This document shows positions 1 to 8,467 of a stretch of 23,978 nucleotides of DNA, one piece after another. The stretch's first letter is position 1. Each line of letters begins with the position of its first letter. The notes under the pieces are model-generated. The model made no database searches, was not told the origin of the DNA, and was given only the letters and a program-made list of their open reading frames with translations. Source of the DNA: CAZKEW01 sp964558915 (GTDB lineage Bacteria > Acidobacteriota > Aminicenantia > Aminicenantales > UBA8522); contig CAZLFV010000036.1 of assembly GCA_964558915.1 (NCBI GenBank), positions 1 to 23,978 on the forward strand, read 5' to 3'. The position numbers and the translations under genes are program-made.

Positions 1-2903
1 TCACGCTTCCCGGATTCAGGCCGCTGACCCGGAGAGACATCATCGTTCAGCTCGAGCAGACCACGACGCTGAATATCTCTCTGGAACAAAGCACCATCGC
101 CGAAGACATCACGGTCATCGGGAAGTCGCCCCTCATCGACGTCAAATCGACGACCAAGGGCAGCACGATGACCAAAGAGGTCTTCATGCAACTGCCGCGC
201 AACCGAGACTTCACCGGCCTGCTGAGCACCGTCGCGGGCGTTCAATATGAAGGCAACCAGGGTGGTCTGTCCGTCGACGGCGCGTCCGGCGGCGAGAACA
301 TGTTCTACATCGACGGAACGAACGTCAACAGCATCCACCTCGGCCGCCAGGCTCAGAGCATGGTCATGGAACAGGTCGAGGAGGTCAAGGTCACGGCCTC
401 AGGGTACCAAGCTGAATTCGGCGGCTCGATGGGCGGAGTGGTCAACGTCATCAGCCGTTCGGGCGCCAACGAGTTCCACGGCGACCTCTACGGCTACTAC
501 AACAACAACAGGCTGTGGATGCAGGGCAAGGGTAGGGACTACCTCCGGCAGAATCCCTATGCCTATCCTTATGTCGCCGAATACGTCAACAACGACGACC
601 TGTACTACAACGGCGGTAAGGACCGGGACGATATGCAGCGGTTCGAGGCCGTGTTCAACCTGAGCGGCTACATCCTGAAGGATAAGGTGTGGTTCTTCGG
701 CTCCGTTAACCCGGTCTATTCCCGGACCTATGGCGACCGGTGGTTCGCGTCCGATCCGGCCGGCGATCCGAACATTGATCCCAAAATCAATCCCCGCCAA
801 GGCCGGCCCGTTTATAATTTTTACCGGAAGGATTGGAACTACAACGCCCAGGTCAAGTTGACGGCCCAGCTGATCAAGGGTATGCGGATGTCGCTTTCCT
901 TCGTTAACAACTTCTCCAAGTTCAGAGGTGCGCTCCCCGGCATCACCGGGACCGCCAACAAGGATTACCCCTGGGTCAAGGATTTTCAGAATACCATCCT
1001 CCCGGGTAAAGAGGCAGGCTACAACTTCCCGAATTGGAGCGGCAACGCTACGATCGACTACACGGCCGGCAACAATTTGCTCATTTCGCTCCGCGGCGGG
1101 TTCGCTCGCCAGAACCAGGCCGATCAGCAGGTCGCCCCGCCCTCGACCATCTACACATTCCAGCGGTCCAATATGACTCTCTATCCCGAGATCCCGGACT
1201 CCCTGCGCCGCTATTCCGGATGGTCGACTTGGCCAGCCCCGCTCCCTGCGAATCTTTATGAGACCAAGAAGTTCATCACGGAACGGGGGAGCGTCAACCT
1301 CGACCTGACCTACTATATGAATTTCATGGGAGAGCATTCCCTAAAGGGCGGAGTCCAGTTCATCCGCAATGCCGAGGACGTGGACGCTTCGAGCTCCCAT
1401 CCTTGGGTCCGGATATTCTGGGGCACGTATTACGACCGGCCCGACGGCGTTCGAGTCCAGGGCAAGTACGGCTACTATGAAATTCGCGGTGACTTTTACT
1501 CGCCTTACGGCGCCAACTGGAAGATCCACAGCAACGCCTGGGCGATTTATCTTCAGGATTCGTGGACGATCGGCAGCAAGCTGACGCTGAATTTCGGGCT
1601 CAGGACCGAGAGCGAATACATTCCCGCCCTGACGAACGATACCACCATTCCTGGCTATAATCCTAAGCCTATCAATTTCAGCTTCGGTGAAAAGCTGGCT
1701 CCGCGACTCGGGGCCATTTATGATGTCTTTGGCGATTCGAGCCTCAAAGTGTTCGCCAGCTTCGGCGTTTACTATGACGTCATGAAGCTGTACATGGCTG
1801 AGGGCGCGTATGGCGGCCGGAAATGGTGGTCGAGCTACTATACGCTCGACGACTACGACTGGACGAAAATCGCGGCGAACGGCAAGCTTGATGACAAGGC
1901 CAGCCAGGCTGCCTGCGGCACTTACTATGGCTCCAGAGACTGGCGGCATAAATCCTTCGGCCAAGAGACCGACCCGAACATGTTGCCTGTCGCTCAGTCC
2001 GAGTTCTCCTTCGGCGCGGACAAGAAGATCACCGAAGAGATTTCCTTCGGCGCCCGCCTCGTTTACAAACACCTCATCCGGACGATCGAAGACATCGGCT
2101 ACTTGGACGCCAACATGAGCGAGGCCTATGTGATCGGCAATCCGGGACTGGGTGCGGCTCTCCAGAAGAAGGATGGTGGATTTTTCTCCGACGAGTTCTG
2201 GCCCTGCCCGAAGGCGAAGCGCGAGTACTGGGGATTGAACCTGTCGCTCGAGAAGCGCTTCAGCAACAATTGGTACGGCGGCATCAACTACACGTGGAGC
2301 CACCTGTCCGGGAACTACGGTGGGTTGTACTCCTCGGATGAAAACGGCCGCGCCGGCCCGAACGTCGACCGCTACTGGGACCTCTACTTCGAGCGCTATG
2401 ATCTCCATGGCCGGCCGCTGGATGGGATCCTACCCTCTGACCGGACGCACTACTTTAAGGCTTTTGGGACCTATAACTTCCCCTTCGGACTGAGCTTGGG
2501 CATCGTCGCCTACGGCTATTCCGGATTGCCGCGGACAACAAGCATCGGATTCAATGACATGACGTCCTACCCCGATGGCTACTTCGACACCGGAAAGCGC
2601 ACGCCGTTCCTGCTCAGGGCTGACCTCTATGCCGAATACAGCTTCAAGATTACCAATAAGTACCGTGTCAACCTGAATGCTACGGTCTATAACTTCACCA
2701 ATGCGAGTACGATCACAAGCTACGACGACAGCCCGCTTATGGTCCAGCTCCGTCTTTCAGACGCTCAGATCCTCGCCCAGAAAACGAACTATACGGATTG
2801 GCACACGTTCATCCAGAATATTGAGAAGGATCCTCAGTACGGCAAGTGGTCGGCGCGCTATGATGCCTGGTCGATACGCTTCGGCGCCCGGTTCTCGTTC
2901 TGA
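1..2903 (+). CDS. TonB-dependent receptor, Oar-like (5' end outside window)
   Basis: Outer-membrane TonB-gated receptor or transporter; substrate unknown. The frame is open from position 3, so the first ATG at 168 is internal and the gene starts before the window. The opening residues (LEQSTIAEDITVIGKSPLID) are the usual junction between an N-terminal carboxypeptidase-regulatory-like domain and the plug. The plug follows: QLPRNRDF, LSVDGASGGENMFYIDGTNV, and VEEVKVTASGYQAEFGGSMG leading into GGVVNVISRSG. The rest, to about codon 966, is aromatic-rich alternating beta-strand sequence of a 22-strand barrel, ending in RFGARFSF with the terminal Phe typical of outer-membrane proteins. Family members of this type in Acidobacteriota and Bacteroidota are around 1000-1100 residues, so about 100 N-terminal residues are missing. 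It stands alone, facing convergent genes across a terminator. The family call is secure; the substrate cannot be assigned. Confidence 0.93.
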   Translation, partial: TLPGFRPLTRRDIIVQLEQTTTLNISLEQSTIAEDITVIGKSPLIDVKSTTKGSTMTKEVFMQLPRNRDFTGLLSTVAGVQYEGNQGGLSVDGASGGENMFYIDGTNVNSIHLGRQAQSMVMEQVEEVKVTASGYQAEFGGSMGGVVNVISRSGANEFHGDLYGYYNNNRLWMQGKGRDYLRQNPYAYPYVAEYVNNDDLYYNGGKDRDDMQRFEAVFNLSGYILKDKVWFFGSVNPVYSRTYGDRWFASDPAGDPNIDPKINPRQGRPVYNFYRKDWNYNAQVKLTAQLIKGMRMSLSFVNNFSKFRGALPGITGTANKDYPWVKDFQNTILPGKEAGYNFPNWSGNATIDYTAGNNLLISLRGGFARQNQADQQVAPPSTIYTFQRSNMTLYPEIPDSLRRYSGWSTWPAPLPANLYETKKFITERGSVNLDLTYYMNFMGEHSLKGGVQFIRNAEDVDASSSHPWVRIFWGTYYDRPDGVRVQGKYGYYEIRGDFYSPYGANWKIHSNAWAIYLQDSWTIGSKLTLNFGLRTESEYIPALTNDTTIPGYNPKPINFSFGEKLAPRLGAIYDVFGDSSLKVFASFGVYYDVMKLYMAEGAYGGRKWWSSYYTLDDYDWTKIAANGKLDDKASQAACGTYYGSRDWRHKSFGQETDPNMLPVAQSEFSFGADKKITEEISFGARLVYKHLIRTIEDIGYLDANMSEAYVIGNPGLGAALQKKDGGFFSDEFWPCPKAKREYWGLNLSLEKRFSNNWYGGINYTWSHLSGNYGGLYSSDENGRAGPNVDRYWDLYFERYDLHGRPLDGILPSDRTHYFKAFGTYNFPFGLSLGIVAYGYSGLPRTTSIGFNDMTSYPDGYFDTGKRTPFLLRADLYAEYSFKITNKYRVNLNATVYNFTNASTITSYDDSPLMVQLRLSDAQILAQKTNYTDWHTFIQNIEKDPQYGKWSARYDAWSIRFGARFSF

Positions 2904-2927
2904 GAAGGCTTAAGACAATCTCTCTTT

Positions 2928-2967
2928 AAAAAAACCCGCCCCTCCTAGAGGGGGGCGGGTTTTTTTT
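2928..2967. terminator. Bidirectional intrinsic terminator
   Basis: A GC-rich hairpin (left arm CCCGCCCCTC, right arm GGGGGGCGGG, short CTAG-type loop, about 2935-2959) is preceded by seven A and followed by eight T. It lies 24 nt past the receptor stop codon. Because the A and T tracts flank both sides, it can terminate the receptor transcript on the plus strand and also the convergent minus-strand transcript ending at 3072. Confidence 0.9.
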
Positions 2968-3071
2968 AGGCGCGCATAATTTCGGCAAGGAACTAGCGGA
3001 TTCTCTTTTATCTTGTGCGGGATAGCCTGATTTTTTCCTTTAGCCAGTACGAAAAGCAAGAGATCCAGGGA

Positions 3072-3632
3072 CTAAAACCTTGTTCCCAGGGATAAGCCAG
3101 CTTTAAGCCCGCCGAGCTTTATGAATTCTTGATCGAGAGTATCGCTCGTGTTTGAATAGCCGAAAAAGAGGACAGCAAAAAAGTTTTTAAGGATTGGGCA
3201 GACACAACCTCCCCTGATCTGGAAGCCTAATGAAGAGTCGCTTTTTGTCTCCCCCCAGGCCTTTTCTGTATAGTGGACGTATTCGCGGCCCAGCTCGATC
3301 AAGACGTTGAATTTTCCGATGAGGGGGGCCATGTACCCGATGAAGACCGAAAGAAATTTCATTCGGGATTCAAGATGGTCATGACTCTCCGGAATCGTCC
3401 CTGTGGCGGAGAGAAAGCCGTATCCCGCCTCGATATAGAAATTTCTTGAAATACGCACAGCCCCCTGAATTTCCGGATAAAATTTACTTTTCCCATAGAC
3501 GGTCTTATAAACCTCATCCGAAGGCCTGAAATAATTTCCCCCCAAAGAAATCCTGAACCTTCCTTGAGAAAAGGCGGACATCCAAAGCAGGAAAATCATG
3601 AGCGAGGCGCATATCGTCTTTTTCACGGTCAT
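3072..3632 (-). CDS. Small outer-membrane beta-barrel protein (hypothetical)
   Basis: 186 residues. Residues 1-22 form a Sec signal peptide (MTVKKTICASLMIFLLWMSA, then FSQ with probable cleavage after it). The mature part is short amphipathic beta-strands with aromatic girdle residues (FRISLGGNYF, NFYIEAGYGFLSA, FNVLIELGREYVHY, FAVLFFGYSNTS) and ends GLSLGTRF with a C-terminal Phe. This is the pattern of an eight-stranded OmpA/OmpW-size barrel. The start codon overlaps the stop of the upstream DUF362 gene by 4 nt (ATGA), so the two are almost certainly translationally coupled. No specific function can be assigned. A periplasmic lipid-binding beta-protein is less likely given the terminal Phe. 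Confidence 0.75.
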   Translation of the reverse strand: MTVKKTICASLMIFLLWMSAFSQGRFRISLGGNYFRPSDEVYKTVYGKSKFYPEIQGAVRISRNFYIEAGYGFLSATGTIPESHDHLESRMKFLSVFIGYMAPLIGKFNVLIELGREYVHYTEKAWGETKSDSSLGFQIRGGCVCPILKNFFAVLFFGYSNTSDTLDQEFIKLGGLKAGLSLGTRF

Positions 3633-5368
3633 GATCCTTGAATGGTCTTTTCGTTCGAAACGGCCACGATGTTTCCTTGGGAATCTGTGCCGGCCACCTT
3701 GTAGGTATAGATTTTTGTCTTCTCTACGGATGGGTCATAATAGGTCAGGGAATCTCCTTGAACGTCGGCACTCGTGAGTTCCTTGAGGATGCGATACTCT
3801 CCACCCGGCCCCTTTCGATAAATGAGGTATCTGGCGATTAGAGGAAGATCCGGCTCCTCCATGGTGGCTTCCAGCTTCACCCAGCTTTTCTTTATAATCC
3901 AGGCTTTCTTTGTCACCAGCGTTGCCTGGAGGAGAATCCAGCGCATCAGTCCCTGTTTTCCATAGACGCAAATCTCGGAGGCTTTGTTCGTGCAGGGAAA
4001 TCCTGCATCGCGCAAAACCGTTGTCCATTTCTCCAGCAAAATATTGTATGTTTCTCCCCGAGCATCCGGGTTTGCGCTCGCTCCGGCGAGAGGTGTTAGA
4101 ATGTATTTGGCGGCAAACCATGAGACCGCGCAGGGATCGGTCGAGGCCGCAATCATGTTCGTCCTTTGGATGGAACTTAGGTCGCGCGGCCCCTTTGTTG
4201 TCGTCCAAGTTGCGTCGACAATGCTGAGCTTGGGGAATGTGGCGGCCATGGTTTTGGCGACGTAGCCGTCAAATAAGATCGCATCGTGCCATCGGAGGCC
4301 GCCATAACGCTTGTCCCCGTAGGCCGTGGTCATGACGCCGACCCAGTTCTTGACGGCGACGGTCGCGCCGGCGATGCTGTGAGCCTTGAGAACTGGGAAA
4401 TCAACAAGACAAAGACGGGATAAATCGTAAGCGGACGCGGCGGGATTCCAGAGCCCGTGCCGCAGGGAGACGTAATAGCTTCCGGAAGGGGAGCGGAACT
4501 TCGGATAAGAGATTTTTGGCCCCGGGTCATAGACATAGCCGTCGTCATAATTCCCCTCGGAGTATTCCGTCACGACTTTATCCCAGATGTAATTCCAGTC
4601 CAGGCAATAGACCGGATAGCCTTTGGCTTGAAAAGTCGATATCACATCCGGGATGGACTGATTCGGATCATCGGAGTTGTTATCCAAGTCATTGATTCCT
4701 GTGCCGATGTCCTGAGTATTGTCGCAGACAAGAATTTCGCCGGTGAAGCCGTCAGGATGTTGGAGGATCAGCCAGATGAGTCCCTTGATGCGGTCTGTGT
4801 TGGTGGTGTTCTGGCTGTCCCATTGAAAATTTCCTTTGATAACGACAATACTGTCGGCGCTCACGATTCCATCCGGATGGAGAGAGTTCTTGTAAAGATA
4901 AATGCCATGATCGGAGAGCAGCGAGATCAGGATATCCATGGCCGGGTCCTGGAGGTATTCGTCAGGAACAGAGGCGTTGCCGGCAGCCAGCGAGCCTGTC
5001 GTCGGCGGGAGAGAATCGAGGACGAAGACTTTGGAAACAGGGGAGTCGACCTGCCTGAGCGGAAGGGGGATGGGTTTTTTTATGTCGCCATGAAACGGAA
5101 TAGAGAACGACAGAATAAACCAGGTTGTGCCGGCCAGGAAAAGAGCAGCCGCAGAAAATTTTGTCAATTTTTTTAATACGCGGCGGCCGCTGGCGAAGGC
5201 CAGAACGGCCAAAATCCAATTGGACGAGATGGTCAGGGCCGCCCGTTGACAGGGATAATGGAGACGCTTGGGATTCGTCCCGCTCCGGAGGAGAACCCAG
5301 AGAAAGGCCAGAAAGCCGATAATCCCCATTCGCCAAGGCCATGAACATCTTTGCCGCACTTTTTTCAT
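3629..5368 (-). CDS. Membrane-anchored DUF362 protein with C-terminal FnIII-like domain
   Basis: 579 residues. The N-terminus has hydrophobic segments at about 13-29 and 70-90, with a weaker one at 48-60. The DUF362 hallmarks follow: SIVVIKGNFQWDSQNTTNTD with RIKGLIWLI at about 172-200, an ILVCDNTQ strand near 212, FPVLKAHSIAGATVAVKNWV near 323-343, and a TDPCAVSWFAAKYI helix near 420. The last ~85 residues (KSWVKLEA, ARYLIYRKGPGGEYRIL, YTYKVAGTDSQGN) look like a fibronectin type III-like domain. Many DUF362 proteins carry a 4Fe-4S ferredoxin module; no CxxCxxC cluster is visible here. The biochemical role of DUF362 is not established. The start at 5368 has an AGGAGAG ribosome site upstream. 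It lies 114 nt after the last permease gene, so it may be read through from that operon or have its own promoter. Confidence 0.82.
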   Translation of the reverse strand: MKKVRQRCSWPWRMGIIGFLAFLWVLLRSGTNPKRLHYPCQRAALTISSNWILAVLAFASGRRVLKKLTKFSAAALFLAGTTWFILSFSIPFHGDIKKPIPLPLRQVDSPVSKVFVLDSLPPTTGSLAAGNASVPDEYLQDPAMDILISLLSDHGIYLYKNSLHPDGIVSADSIVVIKGNFQWDSQNTTNTDRIKGLIWLILQHPDGFTGEILVCDNTQDIGTGINDLDNNSDDPNQSIPDVISTFQAKGYPVYCLDWNYIWDKVVTEYSEGNYDDGYVYDPGPKISYPKFRSPSGSYYVSLRHGLWNPAASAYDLSRLCLVDFPVLKAHSIAGATVAVKNWVGVMTTAYGDKRYGGLRWHDAILFDGYVAKTMAATFPKLSIVDATWTTTKGPRDLSSIQRTNMIAASTDPCAVSWFAAKYILTPLAGASANPDARGETYNILLEKWTTVLRDAGFPCTNKASEICVYGKQGLMRWILLQATLVTKKAWIIKKSWVKLEATMEEPDLPLIARYLIYRKGPGGEYRILKELTSADVQGDSLTYYDPSVEKTKIYTYKVAGTDSQGNIVAVSNEKTIQGS

Positions 5369-5482
5369 CCTATCTCTCCTGAAAGCAGAGCATAAGCTGT
5401 TCGACGTAGAAGCCTTCTCAGGATATTTTCCGCCCGTTCCGGAAAACCAAGCCGAAGGCTGTTCAATATTTTTCCCTTCGCT
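5369..5482. repeat. Intergenic spacer with inverted repeat (5426-5446)
   Basis: The 114-nt gap between permease P8 and the DUF362 gene holds a perfect 7-bp inverted repeat, TTTTCCG (5426-5432) and CGGAAAA (5440-5446), with a 7-nt spacer. A smaller minus-strand hairpin (AGCC-TTC-GGCT, followed by TGGTTTT) lies just upstream of it and could act as a weak terminator for the permease operon. No sigma-54 element of correct spacing was found here, and no convincing sigma-70 promoter either. Confidence 0.4.
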
Positions 5483-6901
5483 CTATTTCTGCCGGATATC
5501 GGCCCGGAGAAAAGCGATATAGACACCCATCCCAAGGAAGATGTTGAAGATGATCAACAGGGCAAAATTCCAAAGAGTGTTCTTCAAACCCGCTCCCAGG
5601 GGAACGGATTTTTCTTCAAATTTGGGGATAGAGTTGTAATCCACGGGCAGCGCTGAAAGCATCCGTCTATGGGTAATATTCTCAGCCAGGAGATGTGGAC
5701 TGATTGGATCCTTCCTGTCCTCAGTCATAATAAAGTCTTTCAAGATCTCCTGGTATCTTTTGATTTGCTGATAAAGATTCCTGAACCTGGTGATGCCGGT
5801 TCCCATGACCGCCTCTGAAGCATGCTGGAACAAGGCGGTCGGAGAAAAGCGGGTGATGGCTCTTCCTTTATTGATTTGGGTCAGAATCTTGTTCATATAG
5901 TCTTCTTTGATCCGGTTTTTGGCGTCCATCACCGCATTCATCAGGGCCGCCCTGGCCGGAAGATTAAGCTCTTCGGGGCGAAGTCCGGGTCCCCAATTTC
6001 CGGCATTTTTGCCGTACCTTTCTGAGTTCATTAGCATTTCCATCCGCAGGATTTCGAATTGCCGATTCATGTCCGTCCTTGTTGGGATTTGGACAGACTT
6101 TTCGGCCGCGATCCGTCCGAACGCCGGAACGAGGACTGTCAGAATCACCCAAATAAAAAGGATAGCGATAATGGAGCTCGATGACCGGGACAAGAGGCTT
6201 GAAACAAGAAGCCCTAAAAGGACGAAGACCGAGAGATAGACGACGGCCATGATTAAGAAGGCCAGGATTTTAAGCTCAAAGCTTTGTCCGGAGAGAGGGA
6301 CTCCGCCGAAACCGACGATAATCATGTTCAAGAGGAATCCTGCAAATAAGGGAAGGATCAACGTCAACAGACCGCTGATGTACTTCCCGATGAGGACCGA
6401 GTCCCGGGAAACGGCGTTGGACATCATCAGGCCGAGTGTTCCCCTCTGTTTTTCCCCGGAGAGCGCATCAAAGGTCATGATAACCGCGACAAAGCTCATA
6501 ATGATAGCAATGATGAAAGCCCAGTCGATGTCGGCAAAGGCCGGAAAAAGGAAGTTGGTCCGGCTCTCAACCTCGGGATATTGGATCGTAAAGACATCTG
6601 CCCGGAAGGTATTGGGCAGGTCTTTCTCCGCTCCTTCGACAAAGAGCTGGGCGGCCAGAGGCTTTTTCCGGATGGTCTGGAGGTAATAGGGAACGAGGTT
6701 GAGATTGGGGGATTGTTTTTGAAAACCAGCGAGGTTCTGGTTTGCGATGTCCACATAATCGGCCAGATTCTCCTGATATTTCCCGACGAACGTCACGCCG
6801 CTGGCGATGAACACGGAGATGACCAGAAGGAACGTCAGAATGAACCTGAGGCTCGTCAGGTTTCCCTGAATTTCTTTTTTGATCAGTATCCTGAGCATCA
6901 T
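5483..6901 (-). CDS. ABC-2 family permease P8 (type A)
   Basis: About 472 residues, membrane component of an ABC-2 exporter. It begins MMLRILIKKEIQGN, followed by TM1 and a periplasmic loop of about 90 residues carrying the KKP-x4-LFVEG motif. TM2 leads to the cytoplasmic coupling motif (TFDALSGEKQRGTLGLMMSN), then TM3-TM5, ending at a conserved proline (LTVLVPAFGR). A second periplasmic domain of about 170 residues includes FSPTALFQHASEAVMGTG and DYNSIPKFEEK. TM6 is last, and the tail reads ADIRQK. It is closely similar along its length to P6 (same FADIDW, YPEVESR and ADIRQK signatures). The ATG at 6901 is preferred because it restores the family N-terminus; ATG 6898 is equally possible, and ATG 6922 would overlap P7 by 14 nt. 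Last permease of the operon. Substrate unknown. Confidence 0.88.
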   Translation of the reverse strand: MMLRILIKKEIQGNLTSLRFILTFLLVISVFIASGVTFVGKYQENLADYVDIANQNLAGFQKQSPNLNLVPYYLQTIRKKPLAAQLFVEGAEKDLPNTFRADVFTIQYPEVESRTNFLFPAFADIDWAFIIAIIMSFVAVIMTFDALSGEKQRGTLGLMMSNAVSRDSVLIGKYISGLLTLILPLFAGFLLNMIIVGFGGVPLSGQSFELKILAFLIMAVVYLSVFVLLGLLVSSLLSRSSSSIIAILFIWVILTVLVPAFGRIAAEKSVQIPTRTDMNRQFEILRMEMLMNSERYGKNAGNWGPGLRPEELNLPARAALMNAVMDAKNRIKEDYMNKILTQINKGRAITRFSPTALFQHASEAVMGTGITRFRNLYQQIKRYQEILKDFIMTEDRKDPISPHLLAENITHRRMLSALPVDYNSIPKFEEKSVPLGAGLKNTLWNFALLIIFNIFLGMGVYIAFLRADIRQK

Positions 6902-6908
6902 CCGCACT

Positions 6909-8417
6909 TCACCGGACATCATATTTCAGCATTGCCACGAAGGAGCAGGCGATAAAGGCAATGGCCATAAAGACCAGGAGAAGAAGATCCGGGACAATTC
7001 TTTTTAGCGAGATCGCCAGGGATTCGGATCGATAGCGGATTTGGGGCATATCTGAAATATCCAACGGTTCTGGCTGGAGCTGGCTGTATTTCTCGCGCAA
7101 GGCCAGGAATTCTTCAGGCGATTTCACATCAAAGGGGGGAGGTTCCTTTATCGTCGTGAAATATCGGAGGGATGAAAATGCTTTTTTCGCATTCAGGTAA
7201 TCGATCAGTAGCCGACGGTATTGCAGGGCCTGGCGGCCGAAATCCTGCAGGCTCTCAACGTCCGTCCGGGAGAGTGCGCTCATGATCTTTTCATAAATGG
7301 AAATCGGAGACGTCCGGCATAGAGAATCGGCCCATTTTTTCTGGGCGATCAAGCCGTTGAGATATCTTTGGTTCACCTCGCCGATAGTCTGCGTCAGGCG
7401 AGCCCGAAGAGGAAGAATCTGCTCATTGATTTTTTGATAGAAAAGGATCGTCCCTCGCGTGGCAAACTGAATGTAATATCCCCAGGATTCATCCGCGCCG
7501 CTTTCCGCATTGTATGTTCCTTCGGCCGGCGTTCGGATAATGATATCCCGCCTCTGGGTCTCGAACGTTTCGTTCAACTCCTGGATTTCGGACCTGATCT
7601 TACCGAGCGGATCGACGGGCTTTGTTTTGAATGCAAGATAAGAGCTGACATTGGGAATGATCAGGAGAAACGCCACCCAGAGAAAAAGAAGGATCATCAA
7701 GGTGTCCGAAGAGCGTCTGGTCAGAGACGAAATAAACAGCCCCAGGCTGAAAAAAACGGCGACCATGGCCAGAGAGCTCAAAAACATCAGGGCGACCCGT
7801 CCGATCTCTTCGCCCGTCAGGCTGATCGTTGGCGATATAGCCATCATGAGGATTGTCACCAGGAATCCCATGCTCATGGGGAGGGTGAGCGTCAACATCC
7901 CTCCGAAAAGTTTTCCAGCGAGGATTTGATATCGCGGAAGGTTGTTGGCCAGCATGAGGCTGAGAGTCCCATCCTCTTTTTCGCCGGAGATGGCGTCATA
8001 GGCGAGCAGAAAGGCGAGGATGCTCATCACCAGCTTGAAGATAAGGACGATATCTAGGATGGAAAACACGGCGAGCAGGGGATTCTTTGCCGTCGAAGCG
8101 CTCGTCAACGTCGGAATCTCCTCCAGGGATATCTGGATCGATTTTGCGATATTGTTGTCGATCCCCTTGCTGAAAAGGGCAAGAGCTTCCGGCGGCTTGG
8201 TCAGGACCGGTTTGAGATTCTGGTAGGTCATCACATGATTGAGCAATTCATTGTTTTTGGCGACGGTTTTATCGTAATCCGCCAGGTTCTGTCGGAATTC
8301 GCCAATGAGCATTGAACAAAAGAAAATGGCCAGGAGAAGCAAAAGCGCGGTTCCCGCCCCAAAACGGACGGTCAGAAGGTTCGAATGAAATTCTTTCTTG
8401 GCGATTTTCCAAATCAT
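6909..8417 (-). CDS. ABC-2 family permease P7 (type B)
   Basis: 502 residues, integral membrane exporter subunit. It has the N-terminal amphipathic motif MIWKIAKKEFHSNLL, then TM1 and a periplasmic loop with TKPPEALALFSKGIDNNIAK. The coupling motif after TM2 is AYDAISGEKEDGTLSLMLAN. TM5 contains LLIIPNVSSYLA. The second periplasmic domain carries SPISIYEKIMSALSRTD, with Asp where most paralogues have Gly, then KAFSSLRYF. TM6 is followed by KYDVR. It matches P5 end to end and has exactly the same length, so it is the duplicate of P5 just as P8 is of P6. It starts 49 nt after the P6 stop, across a strong stem-loop, with only a poor ribosome site (GAGTCCGGAT) before the ATG. Seven bases separate it from the P8 ATG at 6901. 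Confidence 0.9.
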   Translation of the reverse strand: MIWKIAKKEFHSNLLTVRFGAGTALLLLLAIFFCSMLIGEFRQNLADYDKTVAKNNELLNHVMTYQNLKPVLTKPPEALALFSKGIDNNIAKSIQISLEEIPTLTSASTAKNPLLAVFSILDIVLIFKLVMSILAFLLAYDAISGEKEDGTLSLMLANNLPRYQILAGKLFGGMLTLTLPMSMGFLVTILMMAISPTISLTGEEIGRVALMFLSSLAMVAVFFSLGLFISSLTRRSSDTLMILLFLWVAFLLIIPNVSSYLAFKTKPVDPLGKIRSEIQELNETFETQRRDIIIRTPAEGTYNAESGADESWGYYIQFATRGTILFYQKINEQILPLRARLTQTIGEVNQRYLNGLIAQKKWADSLCRTSPISIYEKIMSALSRTDVESLQDFGRQALQYRRLLIDYLNAKKAFSSLRYFTTIKEPPPFDVKSPEEFLALREKYSQLQPEPLDISDMPQIRYRSESLAISLKRIVPDLLLLVFMAIAFIACSFVAMLKYDVR

Positions 8418-8431
8418 ATCCGGACTCGATT

Positions 8432-8467
8432 AAGATTGGGGACAGATCCGGAAGTGTCTCCAATCTT
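8432..8467 (-). ncRNA. Intercistronic RNA stem-loop between P6 and P7
   Basis: Inverted repeat AAGATTGGGGACA (8432-8444) and TGTCTCCAATCTT (8455-8467) with a 10-nt loop. Twelve of 13 positions are Watson-Crick and the thirteenth is a G.T/A.C position. The stem begins inside the P6 stop codon and ends 14 nt before the P7 ATG. No U-tract follows on the minus strand, so it is not a normal intrinsic terminator. The loop contains TCCGGA, and the same self-complementary hexamer lies directly in front of the P7 start. An mRNA-processing, stability or translation-control element is the best guess. The structure is seen; the role is inferred. Confidence 0.6.

Noticed and set aside
399..2408. Two long open frames on the minus strand (399-1337 and 1341-2408) opposite the TonB receptor
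   Set aside because: They are antisense to a clear receptor frame, have low-complexity Val/Ile/Gly/Arg composition from third-position GC bias, and show no domain.
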